Notes under the pieces: model-generated
Told to the model about the DNA's origin: nothing
What the model saw: only the letters and a program-made list of their open reading frames with translations
Database searches by the model: none
In this document: positions 1-12,907 of the stretch, in pieces
How the letters are laid out: every line of letters starts with the position of its first letter
Position numbering within the stretch: the stretch's first letter is position 1
Position numbers and translations under genes: made by a program
From: Rhea pennata
Lineage: Eukaryota; Chordata; Aves; Rheiformes; Rheidae
Assembly (NCBI RefSeq): GCF_028389875.1
Contig: NC_084666.1
Span: 64,612,422 to 64,676,421 of the forward strand
Length of the DNA stretch: 64,000 nucleotides
Reading direction: 5' to 3'

Positions 1-319
1 AGATGTTTGTTTACAAACAAATTGAGAGTTAGAAACAAATATACCTTGGAGAAAAAGTCTGTACCAGGAAATACAGTTCCTTCTCACCTTGAAGAAAAAT
101 AAGAAAAAAGAAAAAACCACCCCGTGGCCACAATGCAAATTTTAATTCTTAAATGCTGCCTCCAACATTACTCCCTCCAGTTGGGCGCACAGGTGGTGAT
201 GTTTAAAATCTTAAAAAAAAGATCAGTTTCCAACAGGGCCAGAGCTCCAAAGATTGTTAAGTGAGAATTCAAGGTGACCAAAGTCACCATAGTTCTTCAA
301 AACAATGAAATGCCCATAT

Positions 320-340
320 GAACATAGCAGAGCTATGTTC
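320..340. repeat. Short inverted repeat, 9-bp arms
   Basis: GAACATAGC is followed by AGA and then GCTATGTTC, a perfect 9-bp inverted repeat with a 3-nt centre. The outer GAACA and TGTTC resemble steroid-receptor half sites, but the spacing is wrong for a canonical response element. No function is assigned. Confidence 0.6.
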
Positions 341-3300
341 TAAGAAGCAAAGCTGGAAACATCCGTTACACTTGTTTTAATATATACATATTCTACTTAT
401 GAATTATTTAATTTCTACATAAGTGTTATTTGTAGTACCCAGAGCTTTCAGATAATGTGCAATTAAATAAATTCAACTAATAGACTAAGACATCTTCATT
501 AAGAATTTTTAAAAAAATTAAGATAGAAGTGACCCTTCACTCCTTTTACAAATTCCTTAACTTGTCATCTAAATGGCACATAATCAGCAGTGCTCCAGTT
601 CAGAAGAGACAGACTCCCAGAGGCAGGACATTCTAGCATTTAAGGAATCAGACCAAGCACTACAAATGAGCTCGATCTCTTCCTCTTACAAGAGCTTCCA
701 GGGTGTGTTCAGTTAGGTTGCCACAGGGATCCATTACCTAAATCAGACCTAGTAAAAAATTTAGCATCAAATTTTCCTCAAAGAGCTGCTGCTTATTCAG
801 AATATTCTAAAGCCCACAAGTATCTTTAATTAATGAAATAAGAAATTTTGTTTCAGCATCTTAGTTTTACTAGTGATGAACAATTCCTGAGCCATCCAAA
901 ATTGATCCCCTGAGTGTCCTTTAGAGATCCCAGGCAGCAGACTCCATCACCTGCTCCAAACGCTGAAAGATGCTACAGCATTGCATATCTCAGTGCCCAA
1001 AGCTGGTGATGAATGTTGGCTACAGCCCTACAACTGTTTCAGTTCCAGAAGTTGAAGATACAATACAAACAGAATACAGACTTGCTGCAGATATGCAGTG
1101 AAAGCAAGCTATGTGTACATTTAGGCTGCAATTATCACACTCTCTGCTATGTCTGTTCCTCACTTCTGAATCATTTTCTTTGAGAAGACAGGAATGGTGC
1201 AGGCATGATGTCTAGGTAAGGCAGTTACAGGGCCACATTAACAGACAGAAAATATCATTATTCAGGACTACATATGGGTATGAAAAGAAATAGAGCAGCA
1301 GGGCTTGCACAGCAAGTGTTCAAAAGCTTTTCTAGGTCATGCTCCAAGGGGAGAACAGGCCCTAGACACCACAGCATTTTCTAGCTAAGGAAAGGTTATC
1401 ACTGATACAAAAGTGTCCTGAGAGTTTGGCACACCTGTACGTAAGGTCTTTAATGAAGAACACCACACAATAAAATGTGCTTTCTTCTGTGTAGATAGGG
1501 CTAATATTTAGATTAATTTGGCTTGACATTTTCCACTTCTTATCATTACTTTTTTCAGTCAAAATGAAAAAAGTAGTAAGACAAAACAAACAAAAAAAAA
1601 TATAAAATAAACATAATTCAATTTCGCCTGTAGCTTTCTACCCACTCTGTCCTGAACCTGTTGAAGGTGGTCTTGGTTTTCCATTCTTTCCATCCTCTAT
1701 ACTACTGGGGATACCCTATGACCCACTGTGGAATGAAAACAAATCATCTCATCCGATGGGTTCGGCTTTACCTGTCTTTCAACTCTAGAGGCTTTAACTA
1801 CAACAAATATTAACAGAGAGCTTGAATCCCTATCGCTAGCTTATTCAAGCTTTAAGGTTGGAATATTACATGTATAAACATGAAGCTGAAGAACTATAAC
1901 AAAAAAACATTTTTATCTTCAACTTTCACTCTCATTATTTCTTTTAGGATTTCCTAATTTTATTGCAGCATCTCCCTGCTTCACTGCCAGATGGACTATT
2001 GGAGTACCTGCAAGAGAACCATTTGTCAGGAGATTTTCTTTAAAGGAAACGGCCGTTTCTAATCTTCCTGGGCTACCCAACAACCACACAAGGAAGAAAC
2101 AATTTTGCTAAGCTTTTCTGAAGGCCCTAGTATCGATGCGCAGTAGTAGTTGGGGATGCCAAGGAGCTAGTAAGAAAAATGCTGCTTAGAGACTGGTGTT
2201 TATTTGCTGAGTCACTAGAAGTTCAATGCAAATGGCTTACAATTTTTATGTAGCTATTATGACACAAATACCATTTGCACAGAAAGGATATTGTTTTTCC
2301 CCCCCTTTTTCTTTCCTTTTTTTTTCTTTTTTTCCTCCTGACTCAGGCTAAATTTGGACCTACTTTGCAGGCTCAAGGCTGGCCCATCCTGCCTGGACTC
2401 GTTTGGACATAAAGCAGGGAATAGGGTTGGTTCCGTGTCTAGGTTCACCCCGAATGGAGTTGAAACATGGCTAACTACACAGGGTGACAGGGAAACTGGA
2501 GACACTCCAAGACCTGCAGTTTGGACACAGCTTTAGCACTGCAGAGGGCTGATTTCCTCAGGAAAGAGGCTGTACAGCCATAACCAGGCATGCAATGTCA
2601 GGCATGGATACCAGAGGTACAGTCCTTCCTCAGCTGTTCATCCCCAGAGGTGAAAAACCACATGCAGGAATTGATACAACAATCAGTTCAGTGTTTTGAC
2701 ACTTCAGTTGAAGCGCTGCATGCAGATCTTTACATTAATGTTCAATTCCTGCTGTTTATAAGCTCTGCAACTTTGGTTGTGCCTTTACAGAAGTTGGTTT
2801 AATTTTTCTTACAAAGTAATGATATACTATTGTGCAAAGTATCAGCATTCCATCTCAAAATAATTTTACAAATTAATAACAGGCTTTGAGAAGAGGGCTT
2901 ACAGTTATTACACGAATAGGAGACTCCTGCATAAACACAGATTGAAGATAAGTAGAATGTTTACGGTGAAAGAAGAAAAGCAAAAGGCAACATGAGTTTA
3001 TAAAATAAAAAGTGATCTACAGAAGAGACTTAGATGAGCTAGTGGTACTCAGTGGTTTGGAGCATAATGGAGATGAAGATGACTGCAATATTTGTTTCCT
3101 ACTTCAATATATGACAGAATTTTGTACACTTTTCTTTCAGTCTAGTATGAGTCAGATGAAGACAGAATATCAGACTAAAAAGAGATCCAAGTCTATTTCT
3201 AAGTCAAGTGGCCATTTCCAAGTGTTTCTGTATGATTTTTTTTTCTTTAACAGCTGAAAAAAGCATTTGGTCACTTAATCACTTAAAGATTTTTACTTAC

Positions 3301-4778
3301 ACTTTATACATACTAATCAGCTATGAACAGTCCCACATAAGCAATGATCAAGAGCAGAACACTGCCCCCCAGCTCCACACACACACAAGCCATTCCATGG
3401 AGCTATCAGCAACTCCAGAAACTACCAGGAAGTGGTTATTTCAACAGTTTTCTGATCTTCACCAAAAAGTTTGCTGCTAAGTGAAAAAGAATGCACAAGT
3501 CTAAAAGAAACACTACTTTCTGTTGGGTTGCTAAGGAAGAACAGACTTGACCGTCCCTTCCTTTTCACTGAAGCACTGTATACATTATGCGCAGTAGTAT
3601 TTTATCTAGTCCCGGAGGGACCGTCTCTAACACTGATGTTTTAATGATCCTCTCTTACAATTTATTCCATCATCTTATTGACCTTACTGTTGCAATACTT
3701 ATGCTAAAGTCTAATTTCACTTTTAATTTTTAAGAATTTTTCTGCCTGCCAAGAAAGCTTATTAATATACAGGACTACTTAACACTCGGCTCGAAGGATA
3801 CAAACAGTTCCTGAAGTATTCCATAAGCTGTTGCAAGGTAACGCCAAAATGAAATCACATAGCTACGCCTGTGCTTTTCCAACTACTCTATCAGATCTTC
3901 TCGGCTAAGAACTCAAAATTTACATTTTGATGTATTGTATTTCATATGATGCTTAGCTGTATAGAGATGAGCTTGGAGGCACGCATCTATGCTAATCTTG
4001 CCTCTGAATTCTCAGATAACTAGATTGTGTTTTACGTCTTTGTTCATTTGGATGTTACTTTTATGAATGGCCTGTCAATAGATCAACTCACAGCACATTA
4101 CTCTCTCATATTAGGTAGCTAGAGCTAACATATGTTGCAGTGAAGATGAATAAAATGAAATCTAACAGTTAAAAGCACAGTATCTGCAGCTATACTGAAA
4201 ACATCTAGAAAGACCAGGTCTTTTTGGAGAAGAGGTACCATTTGCACTGGATGAGACTGTACTGGCCAGCAGGTAGCTAAAACAGAAGAGAGTCCTTTCA
4301 GCTGTACAGCCCCAGAGGAAGCAAAAAACTCGTGCTCCCTTTTAAGGGAATGATATAGGATTTTTATTTATTTATAACTATGAAGATGTTGTAAGGCATG
4401 GGACTTGGGAAGCAACTGGAATTAATCATGCAATTCACATCTTCAATAGTTAATCCAACCACTGTTTCAAAACAACAAAAAAAATAAGTCACATGAAAAG
4501 ATGAGTTCAGCTATTCAAAACATTATTATTAAATATTAACTTCAGATGGCCAATTTCCTCAAATCAAATCTTTTGGAATTCTTTTTAAAGATATAACTCA
4601 GTAAAAATGATAATACTCTGTATCCCCACATCATTATATTACTAAATGAAAATAAACTGCATAACATCAAATTTTAGTTATGAATTTTTAGAATTTCTGA
4701 TAAAAAGTTATCTTTGAAAACTAATGAGGAACTTTTTTTAAGGCCTCAATTTGAAAGGTTAGACTGCCTCCCCCCCTC

Positions 4779-4815
4779 TTTTTATTTATTTATTTATTTT
4801 TTTATTTTTATTTTA
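4779..4815. repeat. TTTA-rich microsatellite
   Basis: Consecutive TTTA units preceded by a C-run and followed by interrupted T-rich sequence. It is a simple repeat, likely length-polymorphic, with no gene nearby. Confidence 0.85.
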
Positions 4816-6642
4816 AGCATTTGAGAAACTAAAAGTTGTGGAAGTCGAAGGTAAATCCAAGAGTCTGGCAGCAATACATTTGCTCCCAGCTAGGAAGGTT
4901 GCCTGGTCAATCTTTCAGCCATATAGGAAAAATGTCAAAAAATCCTTCCTGTCCCCGAGTCATCTGGATTATAGCCTCACTACCAGTGGGATTAAACCAC
5001 TTGTAAAGAAACGGATCCTTTTTCATTATTAAACTTTAAACTAGCGCCCCCCCCCCCAAAAAAAAAAGGAAAAACAACAAAAAAAAAAAAAATGTGCAAG
5101 TTACTCAAGCCCCAGATTGAACTTTACAAATTTTTATGAAGAGTAACTGATTTGGTTTATATTTTCAGTATGTTGCAAGAGTCCCACTTATCTATGGGCC
5201 TAATCAGGACACTCCTGTGGGGTTAAATTACTATTAGGAGAAAATTTGAATAATTTGGAAGATGATTTGGAAGTAGAATGATAGGAATAGGGGGGCCTGA
5301 CATTTACAGATAAACAAAATCTGCAGTTTCACAAAAAAGCTACTTAGTTGAATATACTGAAGAGGAGTCTTCACTTTAATCAATAATTCCCCTGGCGCAA
5401 GAATTTGGAAGAAAGATGCTAAAATGAGTAATAAAGCACCACACTCTTGATGTTGATAACAGATCAATGTTGAAATCTAAGGGGACTTTTCTCTCCTGCA
5501 ACTCTAGTTGAAAAAGCAATGATTTTGGATACAGTTTAAGCACACCTTTGAGTAGATTTTAGGTGTGTCTGATCATGGAAGACAGAAGCTTAGTGGTCTT
5601 GCTCTAGTCTTAATGTAGGCTTTCACAGAGCCCCTAGGAGATCCTTTGATGGCAAACAGACTGGAAAGCAGCTGTGATCACAGTCCCTCTGAGGCTGCCA
5701 AATGGCGCACGTGGGATGAGACAATGTCCTCTTCAAACTCTGCCTGTGTATTTTCTGCCACCTTTAGCTTTCAACATATTTCATAGTACAACTTCACCTC
5801 ACAGCAACAGCTATGCTGAAAGCAGCACACCATCTTGCATGGAGGTTGTCCACTCAACGACCTCTCCAGATACATCACTGACAACTGAGCCACCAGGAGC
5901 ACTCTGAAGTCAGCTCGGCTCACTTGCTCTCCACAGAGACCAACTGATTGAGACATTTGTAAACTACATTTGGCACAATTCTGAGTACATGCGAACTGTC
6001 TTCCCTGCTGATTGAGATTATATCCTGACATTCGCTTAATTCATAACACAGCCATCTGTTTCATTAATCTCTCCTTCTGTCATTATTTTACCAGTCACAT
6101 ATCTGCACGTCAGACAATTCAGCACTTTCTTATGAGACACTTTTGGACTTCTCTCCAAAATTATTTCCTCCCATTTAAGCACGTGGTATTTGCTAAGATT
6201 TTAACGCTAAATGCCTCAGTGATCCACACGTCATGAGTTAACAGAGGACGTTCAAATGGAAAGGTAGTTATTTTCATTCATCATTTGCCCATCTTTTGAG
6301 ACTACATTTTGCTTGTTAAGGGACTTTTCAGGCATTCTGAACTGACTCAGTTTTGCACATACAAAAACGCGACAAGAACAAGAGTGGCCCTCTGTTATTT
6401 AGCACTACTTTATCTTTAAAAATGTTTTCAGGATGGAATTGATGGTAACTCATGAGAAAGTTAACTGTAAGAATGAACACTATTAAGACAATGAACAAAT
6501 CTGAAGGTTCTGTACTGAAACTTAGAATAGCTCTAAAATTTGGCCCAGCAATCTAAGTCCATGTCTGATCCATTAAATCCTCTACTTTGTTCTCAGATGT
6601 TAATTACCTGGCAGTAATTAATCATCAAAAGAATAGTATTTT

Positions 6643-6660
6643 AAGACCTGTACAGGTCTT
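6643..6660. repeat. 18-bp perfect palindrome
   Basis: AAGACCTGTACAGGTCTT equals its own reverse complement over all 18 bases, with no spacer. It contains two outward copies of the AGGT/ACCT core found in ZEB/SNAI-type E2 boxes and in nuclear-receptor half sites. Just upstream (about 6600-6625) is a TAATTA-rich stretch of homeodomain-like sites. It is a candidate dimeric factor site; function is inferred only. Confidence 0.55.
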
Positions 6661-9600
6661 GCGCAGAAGTGGAAATGAGGAAGACAAGTCTTTTTGTCAG
6701 CAAAGATTGGTTTGGAGAACAACTTGTCATGCTACATGTGACCACAAGCCTTTATCATCACATTTTTTTCCATTAAACTTGTGGAATGCACAAGAAAGGA
6801 ATTCTGTGCTGCCCATAGATGTCAAGCTTGGCTGCTTCACACAGTAGGCTGGAAAAAGACAAAATAAGAACTTACAATGCCATGTAATTGCCTCATCCTC
6901 TCCACGAGAAACCTTAGTGTACTGGCTGCCCATCATATACAACTCCGAGTCAAGGCTTAAGGACCTTTTACGGGGAAAGAATTAGTTATCATGGGTTTTG
7001 GAAGCATGTAAGAAGGGTGTTATGACATGTGTGGATGCTTTGTTGGAACAGTAAAGCTACTGTTTCCTACCAAAACAGAGCTTACTTTTCATACCTGCTA
7101 CAGTGCACAAAGTTGAATTTTCAAGTGACAAGTCACTAATCTTAAATTATAGAATTAATGCATTCCTAATGATTTTCAAGTCAACAGAGCACTTAGTTTT
7201 GGAGTACAAGGCCTCCCCGCTCTGAACAAAGACAGAAATTCTTCATTGGAGAACTAGCCTCCACTCTGTCTGCCAATGCTCATATATTAAGCCTCCGTCT
7301 TCATATAAACTGACCACATTTTCCCTCTCAAATTAAATATTATTCTACCCTATATTTGCTATAAGTTTAGAAGTACATGTAAAATGGATGACTACTTATC
7401 TCAGAAAAAAAGCTTTTTATCACAGAAGTTTAAGACATTAAAAAAAGCATTATATGCTCAACTCAAAGTGAGAGGCTGCTGGCTCTCTGCTCATCTCTGC
7501 ATCTCTCAGCACCTTCCCCACTATCTGTGTAATACGCAAGATGATACTGAATTAGAGTACTTTCAAGTACTGACACTGTTTCTCAAAAAAATACAGTCTG
7601 TGACCAGCTAATCAAAGGCAATATCATAACACAAATACACTACAGATTAGAAGGAAAAAAAAATCCAGGAAATACCAAAGCTAAATTTGAGTATTGAACC
7701 ATGCTACCCCAGCATGCCCTTAATATAATTTTCATCTGGAACAACAGGAAGTGAGAATATGCTCTCATTTTTTTACTATTTGTTTGGCAGCAGCCTTCAG
7801 TCTTTTACCCTTCTTAGTCACAAAGGCTTTTGACAATGGATACTTGGCTGAAAAGCTGGAAATCAAACTATAAGTACTGCTGTAAGAGTTAACTGACAGT
7901 ATCTTCATCTTTCAACGTAAGATTCCAGCTTTACAGTGCAATAGGTGGACCTGCCTCAGAGATCATGTCTCATCCTTCCTGTTGGTTAACGTACTGTAGT
8001 GTTTCAGGACTGAGCACACCGACCTGAAGCCAAATTGGTTACTGCTGAAACTCAACTACAGCCCATAAAGTAACGTCAGCAGAGTCCTTTGTCTATCAGA
8101 AAAATAGAAGCAACCACATAAGTCATTAGATAGATCACAGTTTTCCTCCGTCGTTAAAGGTTGCAATCTACTTGATGGTTAGGTTAGAGGGATCCATATA
8201 TATCATCTCCAATTCCCAAGTCAGATTTGTTATTTTGTGAAATAAAGTTATATTTTCTATTAGCCTACTCAACAGGAAATAAGAAGCAGAACCATAAACA
8301 CCAAACAGATTCTACTAGTCAAATTATCTCCCGTGTCGCAAATTTTTTCTCTGTTTCAAGATTTTATCTTGTTGCACTAGAAGCAAGTGAGCACATTTCG
8401 TAACGGTGACCTCCAAGTCGCAGACTAAAAGCTGCCTCTTGTCCTATTTGGAAGTCAGCTTGCCAGTGTTTGCGTGGAGTTTTAAAAAGTGCTAAAACCT
8501 CACAAATTTTGTCATTGAAGCAATCAGATTTGCTCAGAGATGACTGGCAATCCTGGTATATTATGGAGATTTCGCTGTAAAAACCATGGTATTTTGGAAG
8601 CTCTGAACACCATCAAAAGTCTGAGGAGTGAGCAATAGCGACACCTTTGTCTTTCGTTCTTCCTCCAGGCAAGTTGTCAAGAAATCTCTCTAAGCATCTT
8701 TCAGGACTAACCATGCTTACCAGTGACAGCAAGAGAGCTCCTGTGCATCGGCATCCATAGTCATCTTGAGATTAGGCAGCTCCATAATAAATTCAAAGTT
8801 CACTACTACAACCCACTGGTATTTAACATCCTTAGCAAAACACTGGTTGAGGCAGCCATCACAGCAACACATGCCTCAATGAAACTACAACTGTTAAGAG
8901 CAATGCACTTATTTCACATTTATTTCCTGAAAATCTTCACTTCTGTGTAGCAAGATACATTATAACTGGCTACTCTTTTCTCTGTAACATTTAGCGTGTT
9001 CAACAATTACTGTTCACAGCATCTGTTTGCCTAAGCAGATCTCTGATTAGTCTTGCATCTCTAATTACCAGTTGTACATAGAAGTTCCTACATGAAAGCA
9101 ACAACCCCCCAGAGTGTGACAGTAAGTAAAACGCATTATTTCAGGACATGTAAGACCACCCTGGCAGGTATAAACACTGTAGAGCAATGTAACCTATGCT
9201 TTATTTATTCTTTGTTATAATCTGGGGATGGAAGTGCTCCAATTCTTTCTAGATATCACAGGGATTTAATTCGTTCTTCAAAAACAAAATACAAGCCAAT
9301 TCATAACTATAGAGCCATCACCAGCCCTTTTACAATAACTTTGCTTGAACTTTGAATTTAATTCTGGCATCTTTAGTTCACTTTTTTCCCCAGCATATAA
9401 TACATGCTTCTGTTTTGGGCTTTCATGCTGTGCTGGCTCCGAGTTGTGCACCAGTTATGAAGTCATGCTAAGACTGTGAAACACATCAAAGCAAGGAGAT
9501 TCAAAGTTTAAGACACTCGCATTTCCTCCTTTTCTGCCTTAGCTGCAGTTTATGCTGCATCTTCAAATCAAATTCAGGCATCAGTCAGAATCTGGTAATC

Positions 9601-12403
9601 CATCAAAGGAATAAGACAAAGACTTTACAGATTTTTTCAGCAGTGCTGTTCATGGGTGAACCTCAAAGGCATTGCTAAGAACACCCCATGTTTTTGCTAA
9701 ATGTCAAGTTCATAACAACAATCTTTTAGAAATCAAATGGTATCTTGCTTTTTCTTCTCCCTAGTAATATGAAATAACTTAGGCTCACAGAAATTAAAAT
9801 TGTAATCTTTTATTCATACGAAACTTCAAGTGGCAATACCTGCCTTGAATATTTGCCTTATTTCTTGTGAAACTTCAGGTATGAGTACATGCTAAGAGTA
9901 AACTTCAGAATTGATAACACCTCCACTTTTGGGTTGTTACCTCAACCTTTTTCCACCCACAGCTCAAACGTTTTTAAAGCAATTCTTAAGTCATACATTG
10001 TCAACATCTGGACATTCTAAGCAGTATTTGTGGTTAAAGTTGTCCACCATTGTTAGCATTCATATTAATTTTTAAACCTGTTTTGTTAGTGGCATAAAGA
10101 AAAAAAAAAGGTATTCCCAGTGATTTTTTAAAAGTTAGATAAAGCAATTTAATAGGAGCTTAAATGCTAAAATATTGATTTTTCCTAACTGATCAGCTTC
10201 TCTTAGCATCAGAAAAACATGAAAGGTTCAAGAGACCTGGACATTTACAGAAGAGTTTATCTATGAGTTTCTACTTGATCAGTTTGCTGAAATATTATGC
10301 TCATTTCTGCACCTCTAAATCTCTCCCCTCCACAGGCTACTCAATAGCAGCTTCTGATACTACAACATCAGTTATGTTTGTTTTCTTTCTAATGGAACAG
10401 GTCTATTCGGTAACACACTAATATATTGAGGGAAATGCTTTTGCTGAGTGCATCAACAGCAGCATCCAATTAAAAAACGACACCAAGAAAGCACGCCTCT
10501 GGCTAGGACATCGTCTATACAAATTAACAGGGCTGACAAGCACAGAAGTTTTGACCCCATTATTGTTACAGGCAAGGCTTTCTTCCAACTCGCATCCTAC
10601 AATGACATGAGAAGTTTGTCAGTGGCAATAACCAAGGTTTTTGTGGAAGTTCAGTAGTGCCCATGTCACATCACGGCACAACTCTCCTCTAACTTCCAGA
10701 GGGCTCCAGAGGTAGCTCGGTGTTTCACTGCAGCTCATAAGCCTGGCATAAGAGGCAGTGATACTAGAATGCATCATCCATTTGCTCCTTTGAGATTTTC
10801 AGATGAAAGAGACATTAAAATTATAAAGCAGGGCAAACAGACTCCCATTTCTACCTAACTGTAATGTATACTCTAAGTGATCGCTAACTATACGTGGGAT
10901 GCTTTCTTCTACGACCAGTAACTTCTCTCTTCAGGTTGCTCCACAAGATGCTGCATTTAACTCATTTGCAAGCCAGGCAGTCTTCACAACATCCAATTAG
11001 TTATTTCTCCTCTGCTGCCTCCCTCCCCACAACCAACACACAGGTAGCTCTCCACAGAGACTGAATCATCTCCAAAGCCTCATGCCAGTTGTGTTAACAT
11101 CTCTCCAAACATTAAGTGTGCCCATAAATTTCTAAACATCACTCTGTTAACAGGGTGGAGGAAGAATCAGATTTAAAATATAATGGTAAGGGGAGAATTT
11201 GTCTTCATGTGATAGTTATGAACTTTCAGAAAGCTCATCAGCTGCTGCTACTTTCACTCATTACTGAACCAAACAGCTGTTATAGCTATCTCATTTCCCA
11301 ACATATTTTAAAGTAATTTGATCATACTATGCTTCTTAAAAGTCAACATCCTGTTTTAATTATGCAATGCAAACATCAACTAGGGATGTGTCCTTTCAGA
11401 AGGAGAAGAGCTAGATTTGCCTTTTTTTTTTTTTATATATAAGAGAGGACCAGATGAATTTCTAATGAATTCTGTTATATATATTTAGAAACAAAACAAA
11501 TAAACAAAAAAATCTAATAGAGCTGATCACTCTAAAAGACTGAGGAGCATAAGGAAAATGTTACTGTACAGCCCACTGGAACATATGAAGTTTCTTTGAA
11601 AATTAGGACAAATACTCAAACTCCAGCTTTTCCAAATATTAAAGATATGTTAACTTTTCCTACTGTTATTCCTCCCTAAACACCAGCCTATCTATATGTA
11701 TAGCTATACAAAAATAAAACTAAGTGAAATGAAAAACAGAAAAAATCCAGCTAACATCAGATTTTGCCACGCTTTCCTAGCATTCTTCAAACCTATTTAG
11801 AATGCCATTAAGGTCTTCGGTCTATCCACACAGCCAGGTACAGCATGAACCAAGCAACTGTGAGTACTTGCATGAACCAAGTATTAGAGGATAGCTCACA
11901 GACAACCGTCCACAATTTATGAGCTCATCTGCTGTACATCCAAGCCAATAACAGCAGCAACTATTTCTAGCGGACACTCTGCCATACAGGGCATTTAGCA
12001 TCAAGCAGGTGGAAAAGGAAGTACATTCTCCACCATTTTAAAGAGGTCATAAATCACACTAAATCTCAACTAATAAATAGTGACAATAAACAGTAAGTGA
12101 CACAGGTTCAAAATATAGTGAAGAGCACAAACTTATTTGGGAAGAGACAAAGGCAGCCAAAGCTCTAATCTAGCAGCATTTTCTTTTTGCAGATGCAGAA
12201 GAAACAATAAAAGTATGTTTTAGCTTGTGTCATAATCATGCAGCATCTGTACAACTCTCAAAAAAAAATCAGAAGCCATTTCTGGGTTTTTGCTACGAAG
12301 AAACCTCTAAGAAAAGCAAAATCACCATGATGTTTTAACTGTTGAGCCAAACTGTTCCTTCTTCCACAAATGTAAGCTGCAGGATTATTTGAGGTGCCTC
12401 ACC

Positions 12404-12907
12404 ATGTTAAAATCCTCTAGAGCAAAAATTTTGCAGGAGAGGAAGAGTTTATGGAAGCTAGTACTCAAGCCACACACAGAGGACCAGCAGTCAACCACCT
12501 TTGACAAATACACTTTAATAAATACTAGAACAAGAAATTGCAAGACCTATGATTTTCACAGCTGTGCCTTCTCTGAGGCCTTGAAAAGAGTCAGTTTTGT
12601 GACACTTTTTACTTTTCAATTGAAAAAGTCCTTGAGAGAGTCAGTTTTGCAAATGCATCAAGAGTATTACCAGAGACCTATTCTACAACAGGTGGAAGTG
12701 TCTGAAACCAGTTCAAAAATTGAAGGAGACACTGTTTCAGTGGCACAAGCCGAGGACTATAGCTCACAAGCTGTCTCCAAGGCAGCAATAAGAGAAGTGT
12801 CCAACAGAAAAGAATGCATCCTTGCAACTTTGATTCTTATTTCAAAGCAATTGAAACCATACTTGGAGGGGATCAAACACTGTTTCACCAGTAGGAATTT
12901 CCTGTAA
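12404..12907 (+). CDS. Unidentified 167-codon ORF, probably not a gene
   Basis: This is the longest ATG-initiated open frame in the window outside the known genes. The ATG at 12404 has an A at -3 (ACCATGT), acceptable Kozak context; five codons upstream only a TTG continues the frame. The translation is lysine-, serine- and glutamine-rich, with no signal peptide, membrane segment or motif I recognise. Inside it, a near-identical 20-base segment occurs twice (about 12580-12600 and 12630-12650), coding for similar residues including VSF and SVL. It could be a single-exon lineage-specific gene, part of a noncoding RNA, a decayed retrocopy or chance. A rough estimate from local base composition puts a run this long at somewhat unexpected but not compelling in 64 kb. 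Confidence 0.15.
   Translation: MLKSSRAKILQERKSLWKLVLKPHTEDQQSTTFDKYTLINTRTRNCKTYDFHSCAFSEALKRVSFVTLFTFQLKKSLRESVLQMHQEYYQRPILQQVEVSETSSKIEGDTVSVAQAEDYSSQAVSKAAIREVSNRKECILATLILISKQLKPYLEGIKHCFTSRNFL

Larger units (their letters stand above)
1..12403. other. Intergenic, no recognisable gene
   Basis: No exon of a known family was recognised on either strand. Open frames here are short (mostly under 90 codons), lack homology I can name and are typical of chance in AT-rich DNA. Visible landmarks are a TTTA-rich microsatellite (4779-4815), C- and A-rich runs near 5046-5092, a somewhat GC-richer patch at about 2340-2580, a 9-bp-arm inverted repeat at 320-340 and an 18-bp perfect palindrome at 6643-6660. 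By synteny with human 4q24 this should be the gene-poor side of GIMD1 towards DKK2, but no DKK2 exon is seen. Distal enhancers could be present and cannot be recognised without cross-species alignment. Confidence 0.6.
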
